This document shows positions 1 to 13,300 of a stretch of 64,000 nucleotides of DNA, in pieces (the first letter of the stretch is position 1; the number at the start of each line of letters is the position of its first letter). This DNA comes from Colletes latitarsis (taxonomy: Eukaryota; Arthropoda; Insecta; Hymenoptera; Colletidae). The position numbers and the translations under genes were made by a program. The stretch lies in contig NW_027488367.1 of the NCBI RefSeq assembly GCF_051014445.1, positions 29,621,501 through 29,685,500 on the forward strand. The letters run 5' to 3'. The notes beneath the pieces are model-generated. The model did no database searches and was not told the DNA's origin. It saw nothing but the letters and a program-made list of their open reading frames with translations.

Positions 1-3000
1 TACCACACTGAAACAGTCAATCAAACCTGGTTCCGATTAATATTTTGGAGGATAGCGCCGGTTAGGTTTGTGTTAGGTCTGGTATTTGCAATCATCTTCC
101 TCATACTTTCGCATTTTTCGCATACTTGTTGTCCAGATCCTGGATTTTGTCCGGTTTGGATCACGTAGTAATGTGGTAGCGCACCGAAACAGTCAATTAA
201 ACCTGGTTCCGATTAATATTTTAGAAGATAACGCCGGTTGTGTCTGGGTTAGGTCTGGTATTTGCCATCATATGACTCATACTTTCGCATTCTTCGCATA
301 CTTGTTGGCCAGATGCTGACTTTTCCTGATTTGGATCACGTAGTAATCAGGCGCCACACCGAAACTGTCAATTAAACCTGGTTGCGATTAATATTTTAGA
401 AGATAACGCCGGTTATGTCTGGGTAAGGTCTGGTATTTGCTATCATCTAGCTCAGACTTTCGCATTCTTCGCGTACTTGTTGGCCAGATCCTGGGCATTT
501 TCTGATTTGGATCACGTAGTGATAAGGTACCACACTGAAACAGTCAATTAAACCTGGTTCCGATTAATTTTTTAGAGGATAACGCCGGTTAGGTTTGTGT
601 TAGGTCTGGTATTTGCAATCATCTGACTCAGACTTTCGCATTCTTCGCATACTTGTTGGCCAGATCCGGGGTTTTTTCCGGTTTGGATCACGTAGTAATA
701 TGATACCACACTGAAACAGTCAATTAAACCTGGTTCCGATCAATATTTTAGAGGATAACGCCGATTAGGTTTGTGTTAGGTCTGGTATTTGCAATCATCT
801 GACTCAGACTTTCGCATTCTTCGCATACTTGTTGGCCAGATCCGGTGCTTTTTCTGATTTGGATCACGTAGTAATGTGGTACTACACTGAAACAGTCAAT
901 GAAACGTGGTTCCGATTAATATTTTAGAGGATAACGCCGGTTATGTCTGGGTTAGTTCAGGTATTTGCAATCATCTGGCTCATACATTCGCATTTTTCGA
1001 ATTCCTGTTGGCCAGATCCTGGGTTTTTTTCTGGTTTGATTACGTAGTAATGTGGTGCCACAACGAAACAGTCAATTAAACCCGCTCGCGATTAATATTT
1101 TGGAGGATAACGCCGGTTATGTCTGAGTTACGTCTGGTATTTGCCAATACCAAGCTCATTCTTTCGCATTTTTCGCATACTTGAGTGGCCAGATCCTGGG
1201 ATCTTGCTGATATGGATCACGTAGTAATGTGATACCACACCGAAACAGTCGATTAAACCTGGTTCCGATTAATATTTTAAAGGATAACGCCGGTTATGTC
1301 TGGGTTAGGTCTGGTATTTACCATCATCTGACTCAGAGTTTCGCATTCTTCGCATACTTGTTGGCCAGATCCTGGGCTCTTGCTGATTTGGATCACGTAG
1401 TAATGTGATACCACAGCGAAGCAGTCAATTAAACCAGGTTTCGGTCAATATTTTAGAGGATAACGCCGGTTATGTCTGGGTTAGGTCTGGTAATTGGCAT
1501 CATCTGACTCAGACTTTCGCATTCTTCGCATACTTGTGGGCCAGATCCTGGGCATTTTCTGATTTGGATCACGTAGTAATGTGGTACCACACTGATAGTG
1601 TCAAATAAACCTGGTTCCGGTTAATACTTTAGGGGATAACGCCGGTTATGTCTGGGTTAGGTCTGGTATTTGCAATCATCTGGGTCTTACTTTCGCATTT
1701 TTCGCATACTTGTTGCCAGATCCTGGGCTTTTGCTGATTTGAATAACGTAGCAATGTGGTACTACACCGAAGCATTCGATTAAACCTGGTTCCGATTAAT
1801 ATTTTAAAGGATAACGCCGGTTATGTCTGGGTTAGGTCTGGTATTTGCAATCATCTGGCTCATGCTTTCGCATTTTTCGCATACCTGTTGGCCAGATCCT
1901 GGGCTCCTGCTGATGTGGATCAGGTAGTAATGTTTTACCACACCGAAACAGTCAATCAAACGTGGTTGCGATTAATATTTTATAGGATAACGCCTGTTAT
2001 GTCTGGGTTAGGTGTGGTATTAGCCATCATGTAGCTCATACTTTCACATTTTTCGCATACTTGTTGGCCAGATCCTGGGTTTTTTCCGGTTTGAATTACG
2101 TAGTAATATGGTACCACACCGAAACCGTCAATTAAACCTGATTGCGGTTAATATTTTGGAGGATAGCGCCGGTTAGGTTTGTGTTAGGTCTGGTATTTGC
2201 TATCATCTTCCTCATACTTTCGCATTTTTCGCATGCTTGTTGTCCAGATCCTGGATTTTGTCCGGTTTGTGTCACGTAGTAATATGGTACCACACTGAAA
2301 CAGTCAATCAAACCTGGTTCCGATTAATATTTTGGAGGATAGCGCCGGTTAGGTTTGTGTTAGGTCTGGTATTTGCAATCATCTTCCCATACTTTCGCAT
2401 TTTTCGCATACTTGTTGTCCAGATCCTGGATTTTGTCCGGTTTGGATAACGTAGTAATGTGGTAGCGCACCGAAACAGTCAATTAAACCTGGTTCCGATT
2501 AATATTTTAGAAGATAACGCCGGTTGTGTCTGGGTTAGGTCTGGTATTTGCCATCATATGACTCATACTTTCGCATTCTTCGCATACTTGTTGGCCAGAT
2601 CCTGACTTTTCCTGATTTGGATCACGTAGTAATCAGGCGCCACACCGAAACTGTCAATTAAACCTGGTTGCGATTAATATTTTAGAAGATAACGCCGGTT
2701 ATGTCTGGGTAAGGTCTGGTATTTGCTATCATCTAGCTCAGACTTTCGCATTCTTCGCGTACTTGTTGGCCAGATCCTGGGCATTTTCTGATTTGGATCA
2801 CGTAGTGATAAGGTACCACACTGAATCAGTCAATTAAACCTGGTTCCGATTAATTTTTTAGAGGATAACGCCGGTTAGGTTTGTGTTAGGTCTGGTATTT
2901 GCAATCATCTGACTCAGACTTTCGCATTCTTCGCATACTTGTTGGCCTGATCCGGGGTTTTTTCCGGTTTGGATCACGTAGTAATATGATACCACACTGA

Positions 3001-3700
3001 AACAGTCAATTAAACCTGGTTCCGATCAATATTTTAGAGGATAACGCCGATTAGGTTTGTGTTAGGTCTGGTATTTGCAATCATCTGACTCAGACTTTCG
3101 CATTCTTCGCATACTTGTTGGCCAGATTCGGTGCTTTTTCTGATTTGGATCACGTAGTAATGTGGTACTACACTGAAACAGTCAATTAAACGTGGTTCCG
3201 ATTAATATTTTAGAGGATAACGCCGGTTATATCTGGGTTAGTTCAGGTATTTGCAATCATCTGGCTCATACATTCGCATTTTTCGAATTCCTGTTGGCCA
3301 GATCCTGGGTTTTTTTCTGGTTTGATTACGTAGTAATGTGGTGCCACAACGAAACAGTCATTTAAACCCGCTCGCGATTAATATTTTGGAGGATAACGCC
3401 GGTTATGTCTGAGTTACGTCTGGTATTTGCCAATACCAAGCTCATTCTTTCGCATTTTTCGCATACTTGAGTGGCCAGATCCTGGGATCTTGCTGATATG
3501 GATCACGTAGTAATGTGATACCACACCGAAACAGTCGATTAAACCTGGTTCCGATTAATATTTTAAAGGATAACGCCGGTTATGTCTGGGTTAGGTCTGG
3601 TATTTACCATCATCTGACTCAGAGTTTCGCATTCTTCGCATACTTGTTGGCCAGATCCTGGGCTCTTGCTGATTTGGATCACGTAGTAATGTGATACCAC
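1..3700. repeat. 13-monomer higher-order repeat, about 2286 bp period
   Basis: The series of diagnostic variants starting with the GGTAGCGCACC monomer at 175 is repeated in the same order from 2461. This includes the short CCCGCTCGCGATTAAT-type monomer (1080 and 3366) and the GAATTC-bearing monomer before it. The second copy differs by scattered substitutions and a 3-bp deletion near 2387, and continues with an extra duplicated monomer near 3700. Confidence 0.75.
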
Positions 3701-5017
3701 AGCGAAGCAGTCGATTAAACCTGGTTCCGATTAATATTTTAAAGGATAACGCCGGTTATGTCTGGGTTAGGTCTGGTATTTACCATCATCTGACTCAGAG
3801 TTTCGCATTCTTCGCATACTTGTTGGCCAGATCCTGGGCTCTTGCTGATTTGGATCACGTAGTAATGTGATACCACAGCGAAGCAGTCAATTAAACCTGG
3901 TTCCGGTTAATACTTTAGGGGATAACGCCGGTTATGTCTGGGTTAGTTCTGGTATTTGCAATCATCTGGGTCCTACTTTCGCATTTTTCGCATACTTGTT
4001 GCCAGATCCTGGGCTTTTGCTGATTTGAATAACGTAGCAATGTGGTACTACACCGAAGCATTCGATTAAACCTGGTTCCGATTAATATTTTAAAGGATAA
4101 CGCCGTTTATGTCTGGGTTAGGTCTGGTATTTGCAATCATCTGACTCCGACTTTCGCATTCTTCGCATACTTGTTGGCCAGATCGGGGGATTTTTCTCAT
4201 TTGGATCACGTAGTAATGTGGTACTACACTGAAACAGTCAATTAAACGTGGTTCCGATTAATATTTTAGAGGATAACGCCGGTTATGTCTGGGTTAGTTC
4301 AGGCATTTGCAATCATCTGGCTCATACATTCGCATTTTTCGAATTCCTGCTGGCCAGATCCTGGGTTTTTTTCTGGTTTGATTACGTAGTAATGTGGTAC
4401 CACACTGAAAGAGTCAAATAAACCTGGTTCCGATTAATATTTTAGGCGATAACGCCGGTTATGTCTGGGTTAGGTCTGGTATTTGCAATCATCTGGCTCC
4501 TACTTTCGCATTTTTCGCATACTTGTTGCCAGATCCTGGGCTTTTGCTGATTTGAATAACGTAGCAATGTGGTACTACACCGAAGCAGTCAATTAAACCT
4601 GGTTCCGATTAATATTTTAGGGGATAAAGCCGGTTATGTCTGGGTTACGTCTGGTATTTGCAATCATCTGGCTCATGCTTTCGCATTTTTCGCATACCTG
4701 TTGGCCAGATCCTGGGCTCCTGCTGATGTGGATCAGGTAGTAATGTTTTACCACACCGAAACAGTCAATCAAACGTGGTTTCGGTCAATATTTTAGAGGA
4801 TAACGCCGGTTATGTCTGGGTTAGGTCTGGTAATTGGCATCATCTGACTCAGACTTTCGCATTCTTCGCATACTTGTGGGCCAGATCCTGGGCTTTTGCT
4901 GATTTGAATAACGTAGCAATGTGGTACTACACCGAAGCATTCGATTAAACCTGGTTCCGATTAATATTTTAAAGGATAACGCCGGTTATGTCTGGGTTAG
5001 GTCTGGTATTTGCAATC

Positions 5018-5025
5018 ATCTGACT

Positions 5026-5030
<5 letters not shown>
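5018..5030. repeat. target-site duplication, left copy (non-LTR insert)
   Basis: ATCTGACTCAGAC ends exactly where the poly(T) begins, and the same 13 bases recur at 5870-5882 on the other side of the insert. The satellite consensus carries this string once, so the duplication marks the insertion. Confidence 0.9.

Positions 5031-5061
<31 letters not shown>
5031..5061 (-). other. poly(A) tail of the non-LTR insert (poly(T) on + strand)
   Basis: An uninterrupted run of 31 T directly after the left target-site duplication. It is the 3' end of the minus-strand retrotransposon copy. The unbroken tract suggests a fairly young insertion, because such tails decay quickly. Confidence 0.9.
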
Positions 5062-5062
<1 letters not shown>

Positions 5063-5577
5063 TCGTGGGGAAAATCTTCGAAAGACTCCCTCCCACCTCC
5101 TTGGGGAGAGGTGGGAGGGGTGTGTGGGATTCCCCGCGCCCGTACAACGACAGGCGCGGGACCTACCCACTAAAAACCCCACGGTGACCCTTCGGCACGC
5201 TTTGGGAGGACACCGGGAATCGCTCGAAGCATTCTTCCGGTATCCTCCCCGTGCCCGCGCTTTCGCGCCCATCCCCCGGGGGGACAATCGGTCCCACCAG
5301 TAGACACACTGCCTCATAGCGGCGGGACGGGGCCACTCCATCCCGCCGCTATCCGTCCCGGGGCCGCGTTTAGTGGCGGCTGCGAGCCCCAACTCGCAAC
5401 CGCCCGCGACCCCGTTTCCACCCCTCGGCGGCCGGGCGTTCATGGCCGCACCAGACCGCCGAGGGTGCCTCCCCTTGCGTCGGACCGGTAGGGGGAGGCA
5501 CTCCTACCCCCAACCGGTCCGACCCGGCGCCGCCTGACGGGAGGAGGGTCCCCTCAGGACCCCCCACCCAGCCTAGG

Positions 5578-5869
5578 TCATCCGCCACGCCGAGGCGGCC
5601 GCCCGCGACGCCTCGCGACCGGGTGACGACCTCGGGCCACCGCACGAGCGCGAGCTTCAGCGCGCCGTTGAAGCTCGCGCTCCCTCCCCGCGGCCTCCTT
5701 CTGCAACATGACGTTCTCGCAGAAGGAGGCCACGGCCCTCCACTTCTCCTCGCTGCCGAGCATGGCGCGCACCACGCCCGGCAGCGAGACATCCCGCCCG
5801 ACGACGCCGACCAGGACACGGCGCTCCCCCTCCCACGCGGGGCATACCTCCAGGGTATGATCCGCCGTG
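5578..5869 (-). pseudogene. C-terminal remnant of non-LTR ORF2 (reverse transcriptase protein)
   Basis: About 96 codons remain of what would normally be a protein of around 1000 residues. The fragment begins at the truncation point with TADHTLEVCPAW, followed by a helix-rich stretch with WRAVASFCENVM and a basic arginine-rich end (RRRGRPPRRGG) before the stop. An H..L..CP.W block followed by an aromatic/Cys helix is typical of the extreme C-terminus, beyond the reverse transcriptase domain, of R1-type and related arthropod elements. The endonuclease and the polymerase catalytic region are absent, so it is non-functional. The satellite flank happens to extend the frame upstream to 5958 with an ATG, but that part is not element sequence. 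Confidence 0.75.
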
Positions 5870-5882
5870 ATCTGACTCAGAC
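5870..5882. repeat. target-site duplication, right copy (non-LTR insert)
   Basis: The second copy of ATCTGACTCAGAC, followed by the normal satellite continuation TTTCGCATTCTTCGCAT. Confidence 0.9.
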
Positions 5883-7359
5883 TTTCGCATTCTTCGCATA
5901 CTTGTTGGCCAGATCCGGGGTTTTTTCCGGTTTGGATCAGGTAGTAATATGGTACCACACTGAAACAGTCAATTAAACCTGGTTCCGATCAATATTTTAG
6001 AGGATAACGCCGGTTAGGTTTGTGTTAGGTCTAGTATTTGCAATCATCTGACTCAGACTTTCGCATTCTTCGCATACTTGTTGGCCAGATCCGGGGCTTT
6101 TTCTGATTTGGATCACGTAGCAATGTGGTACTACACCGAAGCAGTCAATTAAACCTGGTTCCGATTAATATTTTAGGGGATAACGCCGGTTATGTCTGGG
6201 TTACGTCTGGTATTTGCAATCATCTGGCTCATGCTTTCGCATTTTTCGCATACCTGTTGGCCAGATCCTGGGCTCCTGCTGATGTGGATCAGGTAGTAAT
6301 GTTTTACCACACCGAAACAGTCAATCAAACGTGGTTGCGATTAATATTTTATAGGATAACGCCTGTTATGTCTGGGTTAGGTGTGGTATTAGCCATCATG
6401 TAGCTCATACTTTCACATTTTTCGCATACTTGTTGGCCAGATCCTGGGTTTTTTCCGGTTTGAATTACGTAGTAATATGGTACCACACCGAAACCGTCAA
6501 TTAAACCTGATTGCGGTTAATATTTTGGAGGATAGCGCCGGTTAGGTTTGTGTTAGGTCTGGTATTTGCAATCATCTTCCTGATACTTTCGCATTTTTCG
6601 CATACTTGTTGTCCAGATCCTGGATTTTGTCCGGTTTGGATCACGTAGTAATGTGGTAGCGCACCGAAACAGTCAATTAAACCCGCTCGCGATTAATATT
6701 TTGGAGGATAACGCCGGTTATGTCTGAGTTACGTCTGGTATTTGCCAATACCAAGCTCATTCTTTCGCATTTTTCGCATACTTGAGTGGCCAGATCCTGG
6801 GATCTTGCTGATATGGATCACGTAGTAATGTGATACCACAGCGAAGCAGTCAATTAAACCTGGTTTCGGTCAATATTTTAGAGGATAACGCCGGTTATGT
6901 CTGGGTTAGGTCTGGTATTTGCCATCATCAGACTCAGACTTTCGCATTCTTCGCATACTTGTTGGCCAGATCCTGGGCTCTTGCGGATTTGGATCACGTA
7001 GTAAGGTGATACCACACCGAAACAGTCAATTAAAGCTGGTTTCGGTCAATATTTTAGAGGATAACGCCGGTTATGTCTACGTTAGGTCTGGTAATTGGCA
7101 ACATCTGACTCAGACTTTCGCATTCTTCGCATACTTGTGGGCCAGATCCTGACTTTTTCTGATTTGGATCACGTAGTAATCTGGCACCACACCGAAACTG
7201 TCAATTAAACCTGGTTGCGATTAATATTTTAGAAGATAACGCCGGTTATGTCTGGGTAAGGTCTGGTATTTGCTATCATCTGACTCATTCCTTCGCATTT
7301 TTCGCATACTTGTTGTCCAGATCCTGGATTTTGTCCGGTTTGGGTCACGTAGTAATATG

Positions 7360-10300
7360 GTACCACACTGAAACAGTCAATCAAACCTGGTTCCGATTAA
7401 TATTTTGGAGGATAGCGCCGGTTAGGTTTGTGTTAGGTCTGGTATTTGCAATCATCTTCCTCATACTTTCGCATTTTTCGCATACTTGTTGTCCAGATCC
7501 TGGATTTTGTCCGGTTTGGATCACGTAGTAATGTGGTAGCGCACCGAAACAGTCAATTAAACCTGGTTCCGATTAATATTTTAGAAGATAACGCCGGTTG
7601 TGTCTGGGTTAGGTCTGGTATTTGCCATCATATGACTCATACTTTCGCATTCTTCGCATACTTGTTGGCCAGATCCTGACTTTTCCTGATTTGGATCACG
7701 TAGTAATCAGGCGCCACACCGAAACTGTCAATTAAACCTGGTTGCGATTAATATTTTAGAAGATAACGCCGGTTATGTCTGGGTAAGGTCTGGTATTTGC
7801 TATCATCTAGCTCAGACATTCGCATTCTTCGCGTACTTGTTGGCCAGATCCTGGGCATTTTCTGATTTGGATCACGTAGTGATAAGGTACCACACTGAAA
7901 CAGTCAATTAAACCTGGTTCCGATTAATTTTTTAGAGGATAACGCCGGTTAGGTTTGTGTTAGGTCTGGTATTTGCAATCATCTGACTCAGACTTCCGCA
8001 TTCTTCGCATACTTGTTGGCCAGATCCGGGGTTTTTTCCGGTTTGGATCACGTAGTAATATGATACCACACTGAAACAGTCAATTAAACCTGGTTCCGAT
8101 CAATATTTTAGAGGATAACGCCGATTAGGTTTGTGTTAGGTCTGGTATTTGCAATCATCTGACTCAGACTTTCGCATTCTTCGCATACTTGTTGGCCAGA
8201 TCCGGTGCTTTTTCTGATTTGGATCACGTAGTAATGTGGTACTACACTGAAACAGTCAATGAAACGTGGTTCCGATTAATATTTTAGAGGATAACGCCGG
8301 TTATGTCTGGGTTAGTTCAGGTATTTGCAATCATCTGGCTCATACATTCGCATTTTTCGAATTCCTGTTGGCCAGATCCTGGGTTTTTTTCTGGTTTGAT
8401 TACGTAGTAATGTGGTGCCACAACGAAACAGTCAATTAAACCCGCTCGCGATTAATATTTTGGAGGATAACGCCGGTTATGTCTGAGTTACGTCTGGTAT
8501 TTGCCAATACCAAGCTCATTCTTTCGCATTTTTCGCATACTTGAGTGGCCAGATCCTGGGCTCTTGCTGATTTGGATCACGTAGTAATGTGATACCACAG
8601 CGAAGCAGTCAATTAAACCTGGTTTCGGTCAATATTTTAGAGGAAAACGCCGGTTATGTCTGGGTTAGGTCTGGTATTTGCCATCATCAGACTCAGACTT
8701 TCGCATTCTTCGCATACTTGTTGGCCAGATCCAGGGCTCTTGCTGATTTGGATCACGTAGTAATGTGATACCACACCGAAACAGTCAATTAAAGCTGGTT
8801 TCGGTCAATATTTTAGAGGATAACGCCGGTTATGTCTGGGTTAGGTCTGGTAATTGGCATCATCTGACTCAGACTTTCGCATTCTTCGCATACTTGTTGT
8901 CCAGATCCTGGATTTTGTCCGGTTTGGATCACGTAGTAATGTGGTAGCGCACCGAAACAGTCAATTAAACCTGGTTCCGATTAATATTTTAGAAGATAAC
9001 GCCGGTTGTGTCTGGGTTAGGTCTAGTATTTGCCATCATATGACTCATACTTTCGCATTCTTCGCATACTTGTTGGCCAGATCCTGACTTTTCCTGATTT
9101 GGATCACGTAGTAATCAGGCGCCACACCGAAACTGTCAATTAAACCTGGTTGCGATTAATATTTTAGAAGATAACGCCGGTTATGTCTGGGTAAGGTCTG
9201 GTATTTGCTATCATCTAGCTCAGACTTTCGCATTCTTCGCGTACTTGTTGGCCAGGTCCTGGGCATTTTCTGATTTGGATCACGTAGTGATAAGGTACCA
9301 CACTGAAACAGTCAATTAAACCTGGTTCCGATTAATTTTTTAGAGGATAACGCCGGTTAGGTTTGTGTTAGGTCTGGTATTTGCAATCATCTGACTCAGA
9401 CTTCCGCATTCTTCGCATACTTGTTGGCCAGATCCGGGGTTTTTTCCGGTTTGGATCACGTAGTAATATGATACCACACTGAAACAGTCAATTAAACCTG
9501 GTTCCGATCAATATTTTAGAGGATAACGCCGATTAGGTTTGTGTTAGGTCTGGTATTTGCAATCATCTGACTCAGACTTTCGCATTCTTCGCATACTTGT
9601 TGGCCAGATCCGGTGCTTTTTCTGATTTGGATCACGTAGTAATGTGGTACTACACTGAAACAGTCAATGAAACGTGGTTCCGATTAATATTTTAGAGGAT
9701 AACGCCGGTTATGTCTGGGTTAGTTCAGGTATTTGCAATCATCTGGCTCATACATTCGCATTTTTCGAATTCCTGTTGGCCAGATCCTGGGTTTTTTTCT
9801 GGTTTGATTACGTAGTAATGTGGTGCCACAACGAAACAGTCAATTAAACCCGCTCGCGATTAATATTTTGGAGGATAACGCCGGTTATGTCTGAGTTACG
9901 TCTGGTATTTGCCAATACCAAGCTCATTCTTTCGCATTTTTCGCATACTTGAGTGGCCAGATCCTGGGCTCTTGCTGATTTGGATCACGTAGTAATGTGA
10001 TACCACAGCGAAGCAGTCAATTAAACCTGGTTTCGGTCAATATTTTAGAGGAAAACGCCGGTTATGTCTGGGTTAGGTCTGGTATTTGCCATCATCAGAC
10101 TCAGACTTTCGCATTCTTCGCATACTTGTTGGCCAGATCCAGGGCTCTTGCTGATTTGGATCACGTAGTAATGTGATACCACACCGAAACAGTCAATTAA
10201 AGCTGGTTTCGGTCAATATTTTAGAGGATAACGCCGGTTATGTCTGGGTTAGGTCTGGTAATTGGCATCATCTGACTCAGACTTTCGCATTCTTCGCATA

Positions 10301-13300
10301 CTTGTTGTCCAGATCCTGGATTTTGTCCGGTTTGGATCACGTAGTAATGTGGTAGCGCACCGAAACAGTCAATTAAACCTGGTTCCGATTAATATTTTAG
10401 AAGATAACGCCGGTTGTGTCTGGGTTAGGTCTAGTATTTGCCATCATATGACTCATACTTTCGCATTCTTCGCATACTTGTTGGCCAGATCCTGACTTTT
10501 CCTGATTTGGATCACGTAGTAATCAGGCGCCACACCGAAACTGTCAATTAAACCTGGTTGCGATTAATATTTTAGAAGATAACGCCGGTTATGTCTGGGT
10601 AAGGTCTGGTATTTGCTATCATCTAGCTCAGACTTTCGCATTCTTCGCGTACTTGTTGGCCAGGTCCTGGGCATTTTCTGATTTGGATCACGTAGTGATA
10701 AGGTACCACACTGAAACAGTCAATTAAACCTGGTTCCGATTAATTTTTTAGAGGATAACGCCGGTTAGGTTTGTGTTAGGTCTGGTATTTGCAATCATCT
10801 GACTCAGACTTTCGCATTCTTCGCATACTTGTTGGCCAGATCCGGGGTTTTTTCCGGTTTGGATCACGTAGTAATATGATACCACACTGAAACAGTCAAT
10901 TAAACCTGGTTCCGATCAATATTTTAGAGGATAACGCCGATTAGGTTTGTGTTAGGTCTGGTATTTGCAATCATCTGACTCAGACTTTCGCATTCTTCGC
11001 ATACTTGTTGGCCAGATCCGGTGCTTTTTCTGATTTGGATCACGTAGTAATGTGGTACTACACTGAAACAGTCAATGAAACGTGGTTCCGATTAATATTT
11101 TAGAGGATAACGCCGGTTATGTCTGGGTTAGTTCAGGTATTTGCAATCATCTGGCTCATACATTCGCATTTTTCGAATTCCTGCTGGCCAGATCCTGGGT
11201 TTTTTTCTGGTTTGATTACGTAGTAATGTGGTGCCACAACGAAACAGTCAATTAAACCCCCTCGCGATTAATATTTTGGAGGATAACGCCGGTTATGTCT
11301 GAGTTACGTCTGGTATTTGCCAATACCAAGCTCATTCTTTCGCATTTTTCGCATACTTGAGTGGCCAGATCCTGGGCTCTTGCTGATTTGGATCACGTAG
11401 TAACGTGATACCACACCGAAACAGTCAATTAAAGCTGGTTTCGGTCAATATTTTAGAAGCTTAACGCCGGTTATGTCTGGGTTAGGTCTGGTAATTGGCA
11501 TCATCTGACTCAGACTTTCGCATTCTTCGCATACTTGTTGTCCAGATCCTGGATTTTGTCCGGTTTGGATCACGTAGTAATGTGGTAGCGCACCGAAACA
11601 GTCAATTAAACCTGGTTCCGATTAATATTTTAGAAGATAACGCCGGTTGTGTCTGGGTTAGGTCTAGTATTTGCCATCATATGACTCATACTTTCGCATC
11701 CTTCGCATACTTGTTGGCCAGATCCTGACTTTTCCTGATTTGGATCACGTAGTAATCAGGCGCCACACCGAAACTGTCAATTAAACCTGGTTGCGATTAA
11801 TATTTTAGAAGATAACGCCGGTTATGTCTGGGTAAGGTCTGGTATTTGCTATCATCTAGCTCAGACTTTCGCATTCTTCGCGTACTTGTTGGCCAGATCC
11901 TGGGCATTTTCTGATTTGGATCACGTAGTGATAAGGTACCACACTGAAACAGTCAATTAAACCTGGTTCCGATTAATTTTTTAGAGGATAACGCCGGTTA
12001 GGTTTGTGTTAGGTCTGGTATTTGCAATCATCTGACTCAGACTTTCGCATTCTTCGCATACTTGTTGGCCAGATCCGGGGTTTTTTCCGGTTTGGATCAC
12101 GTAGTAATATGATACCACACTGAAACAGTCAATTAAACCTGGTTCCGATCAATATTTTAGAGGATAACGCCGATTAGGTTTGTGTTAGGTCTGGTATTTG
12201 CAATCATCTGACTCAGACTTTCGCATTCTTCGCATACTTGTTGGCCAGATCCGGTGCTTTTTCTGATTTGGATCACGTAGTAATGTGGTACTACACTGAA
12301 ACAGTCAATGAAACGTGGTTCCGATTAATATTTTAGAGGATAACGCCGGTTATGTCTGGGTTAGTTCAGGTATTTGCAATCATCTGGCTCATACATTCGC
12401 ATTTTTCGAATTCCTGCTGGCCAGATCCTGGGTTTTTTTCTGGTTTGATTACGTAGTAATGTGGTGCCACAACGAAACAGTCAATTAAACCCCCTCGCGA
12501 TTAATATTTTGGAGGATAACGCCGGTTATGTCTGAGTTACGTCTGGTATTTGCCAATACCAAGCTCATTCTTTCGCATTTTTCGCATACTTGAGTGGCCA
12601 GATCCTGGGCTCTTGCTGATTTGGATCACGTAGTAACGTGATACCACACCGAAACAGTCAATTAAAGCTGGTTTCGGTCAATATTTTAGAAGCTTAACGC
12701 CGGTTATGTCTGGGTTAGGTCTGGTAATTGGCATCATCTGACTCAGACTTTCGCATTCTTCGCATACTTGTTGTCCAGATCCTGGATTTTGTCCGGTTTG
12801 GATCACGTAGTAATGTGGTAGCGCACCGAAACAGTCAATTAAACCTGGTTCCGATTAATATTTTAGAAGATAACGCCGGTTGTGTCTGGGTTAGGTCTAG
12901 TATTTGCCATCATATGACTCATACTTTCGCATCCTTCGCATACTTGTTGGCCAGATCCTGACTTTTCCTGATTTGGATCACGTAGTAATCAGGCGCCACA
13001 CCGAAACTGTCAATTAAACCTGGTTGCGATTAATATTTTAGAAGATAACGCCGGTTATGTCTGGGTAAGGTCTGGTATTTGCTATCATCTAGCTCAGACT
13101 TTCGCATTCTTCGCGTACTTGTTGGCCAGATCCTGGGCATTTTCTGATTTGGATCACGTAGTGATAAGGTACCACACTGAAACAGTCAATTAAACCTGGT
13201 TCCGATTAATTTTTTAGAGGATAACGCCGGTTAGGTTTGTGTTAGGTCTGGTATTTGCAATCATCTGACTCAGACTTTCGCATTCTTCGCATACTTGTTG

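Larger units (their letters stand above)
1..5030. repeat. 176-bp satellite array, left segment
   Basis: Head-to-tail monomers of about 176 bp, roughly 28 here. Recognisable landmarks in each monomer are a GTGGTACCAC-like dyad, the GATTAATATTTTAGAGGATAACGCC-type block (given in part: ATTTTAGAGGATAACGCC), a doubled TTCGCAT motif and the block TTGTTGGCCAGATCC. The variant order at 1-1400 recurs 2286 bp downstream (marker GGTAGCGCACC at 175 and 2461), a 13-monomer higher-order repeat. Short ORFs occur only because stops are sparse in one frame; no coding function is inferred. Confidence 0.97.
5031..5869 (-). mobile_element. 5'-truncated R1-like non-LTR retrotransposon
   Basis: An 839-bp block of sequence much richer in G+C than the AT-rich satellite splits one monomer. 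On the minus strand it reads: the end of an open reading frame (5869 down to the stop at 5578), a GC-rich 3' untranslated region, then a poly(A) tail seen as 31 T at 5031-5061. A 13-bp target-site duplication flanks it. Poly(A) tail, variable-length duplication and loss of the 5' end are the marks of target-primed reverse transcription with early termination. The protein end resembles the C-terminus of R1/jockey-group reverse transcriptases of arthropods; the exact clade is not certain. It cannot move on its own. Confidence 0.9.

Noticed and set aside
86..4796. Numerous 60-100-codon ORFs throughout the satellite
   Set aside because: They repeat with the monomer, shift frame each 176 bp and have no start context or domain. 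They are by-products of a low-stop frame.
5031..5061. Poly(T) as an assembly artefact
   Set aside because: The flanking 13-bp duplications and adjoining retrotransposon 3' end explain it as a poly(A) tail.
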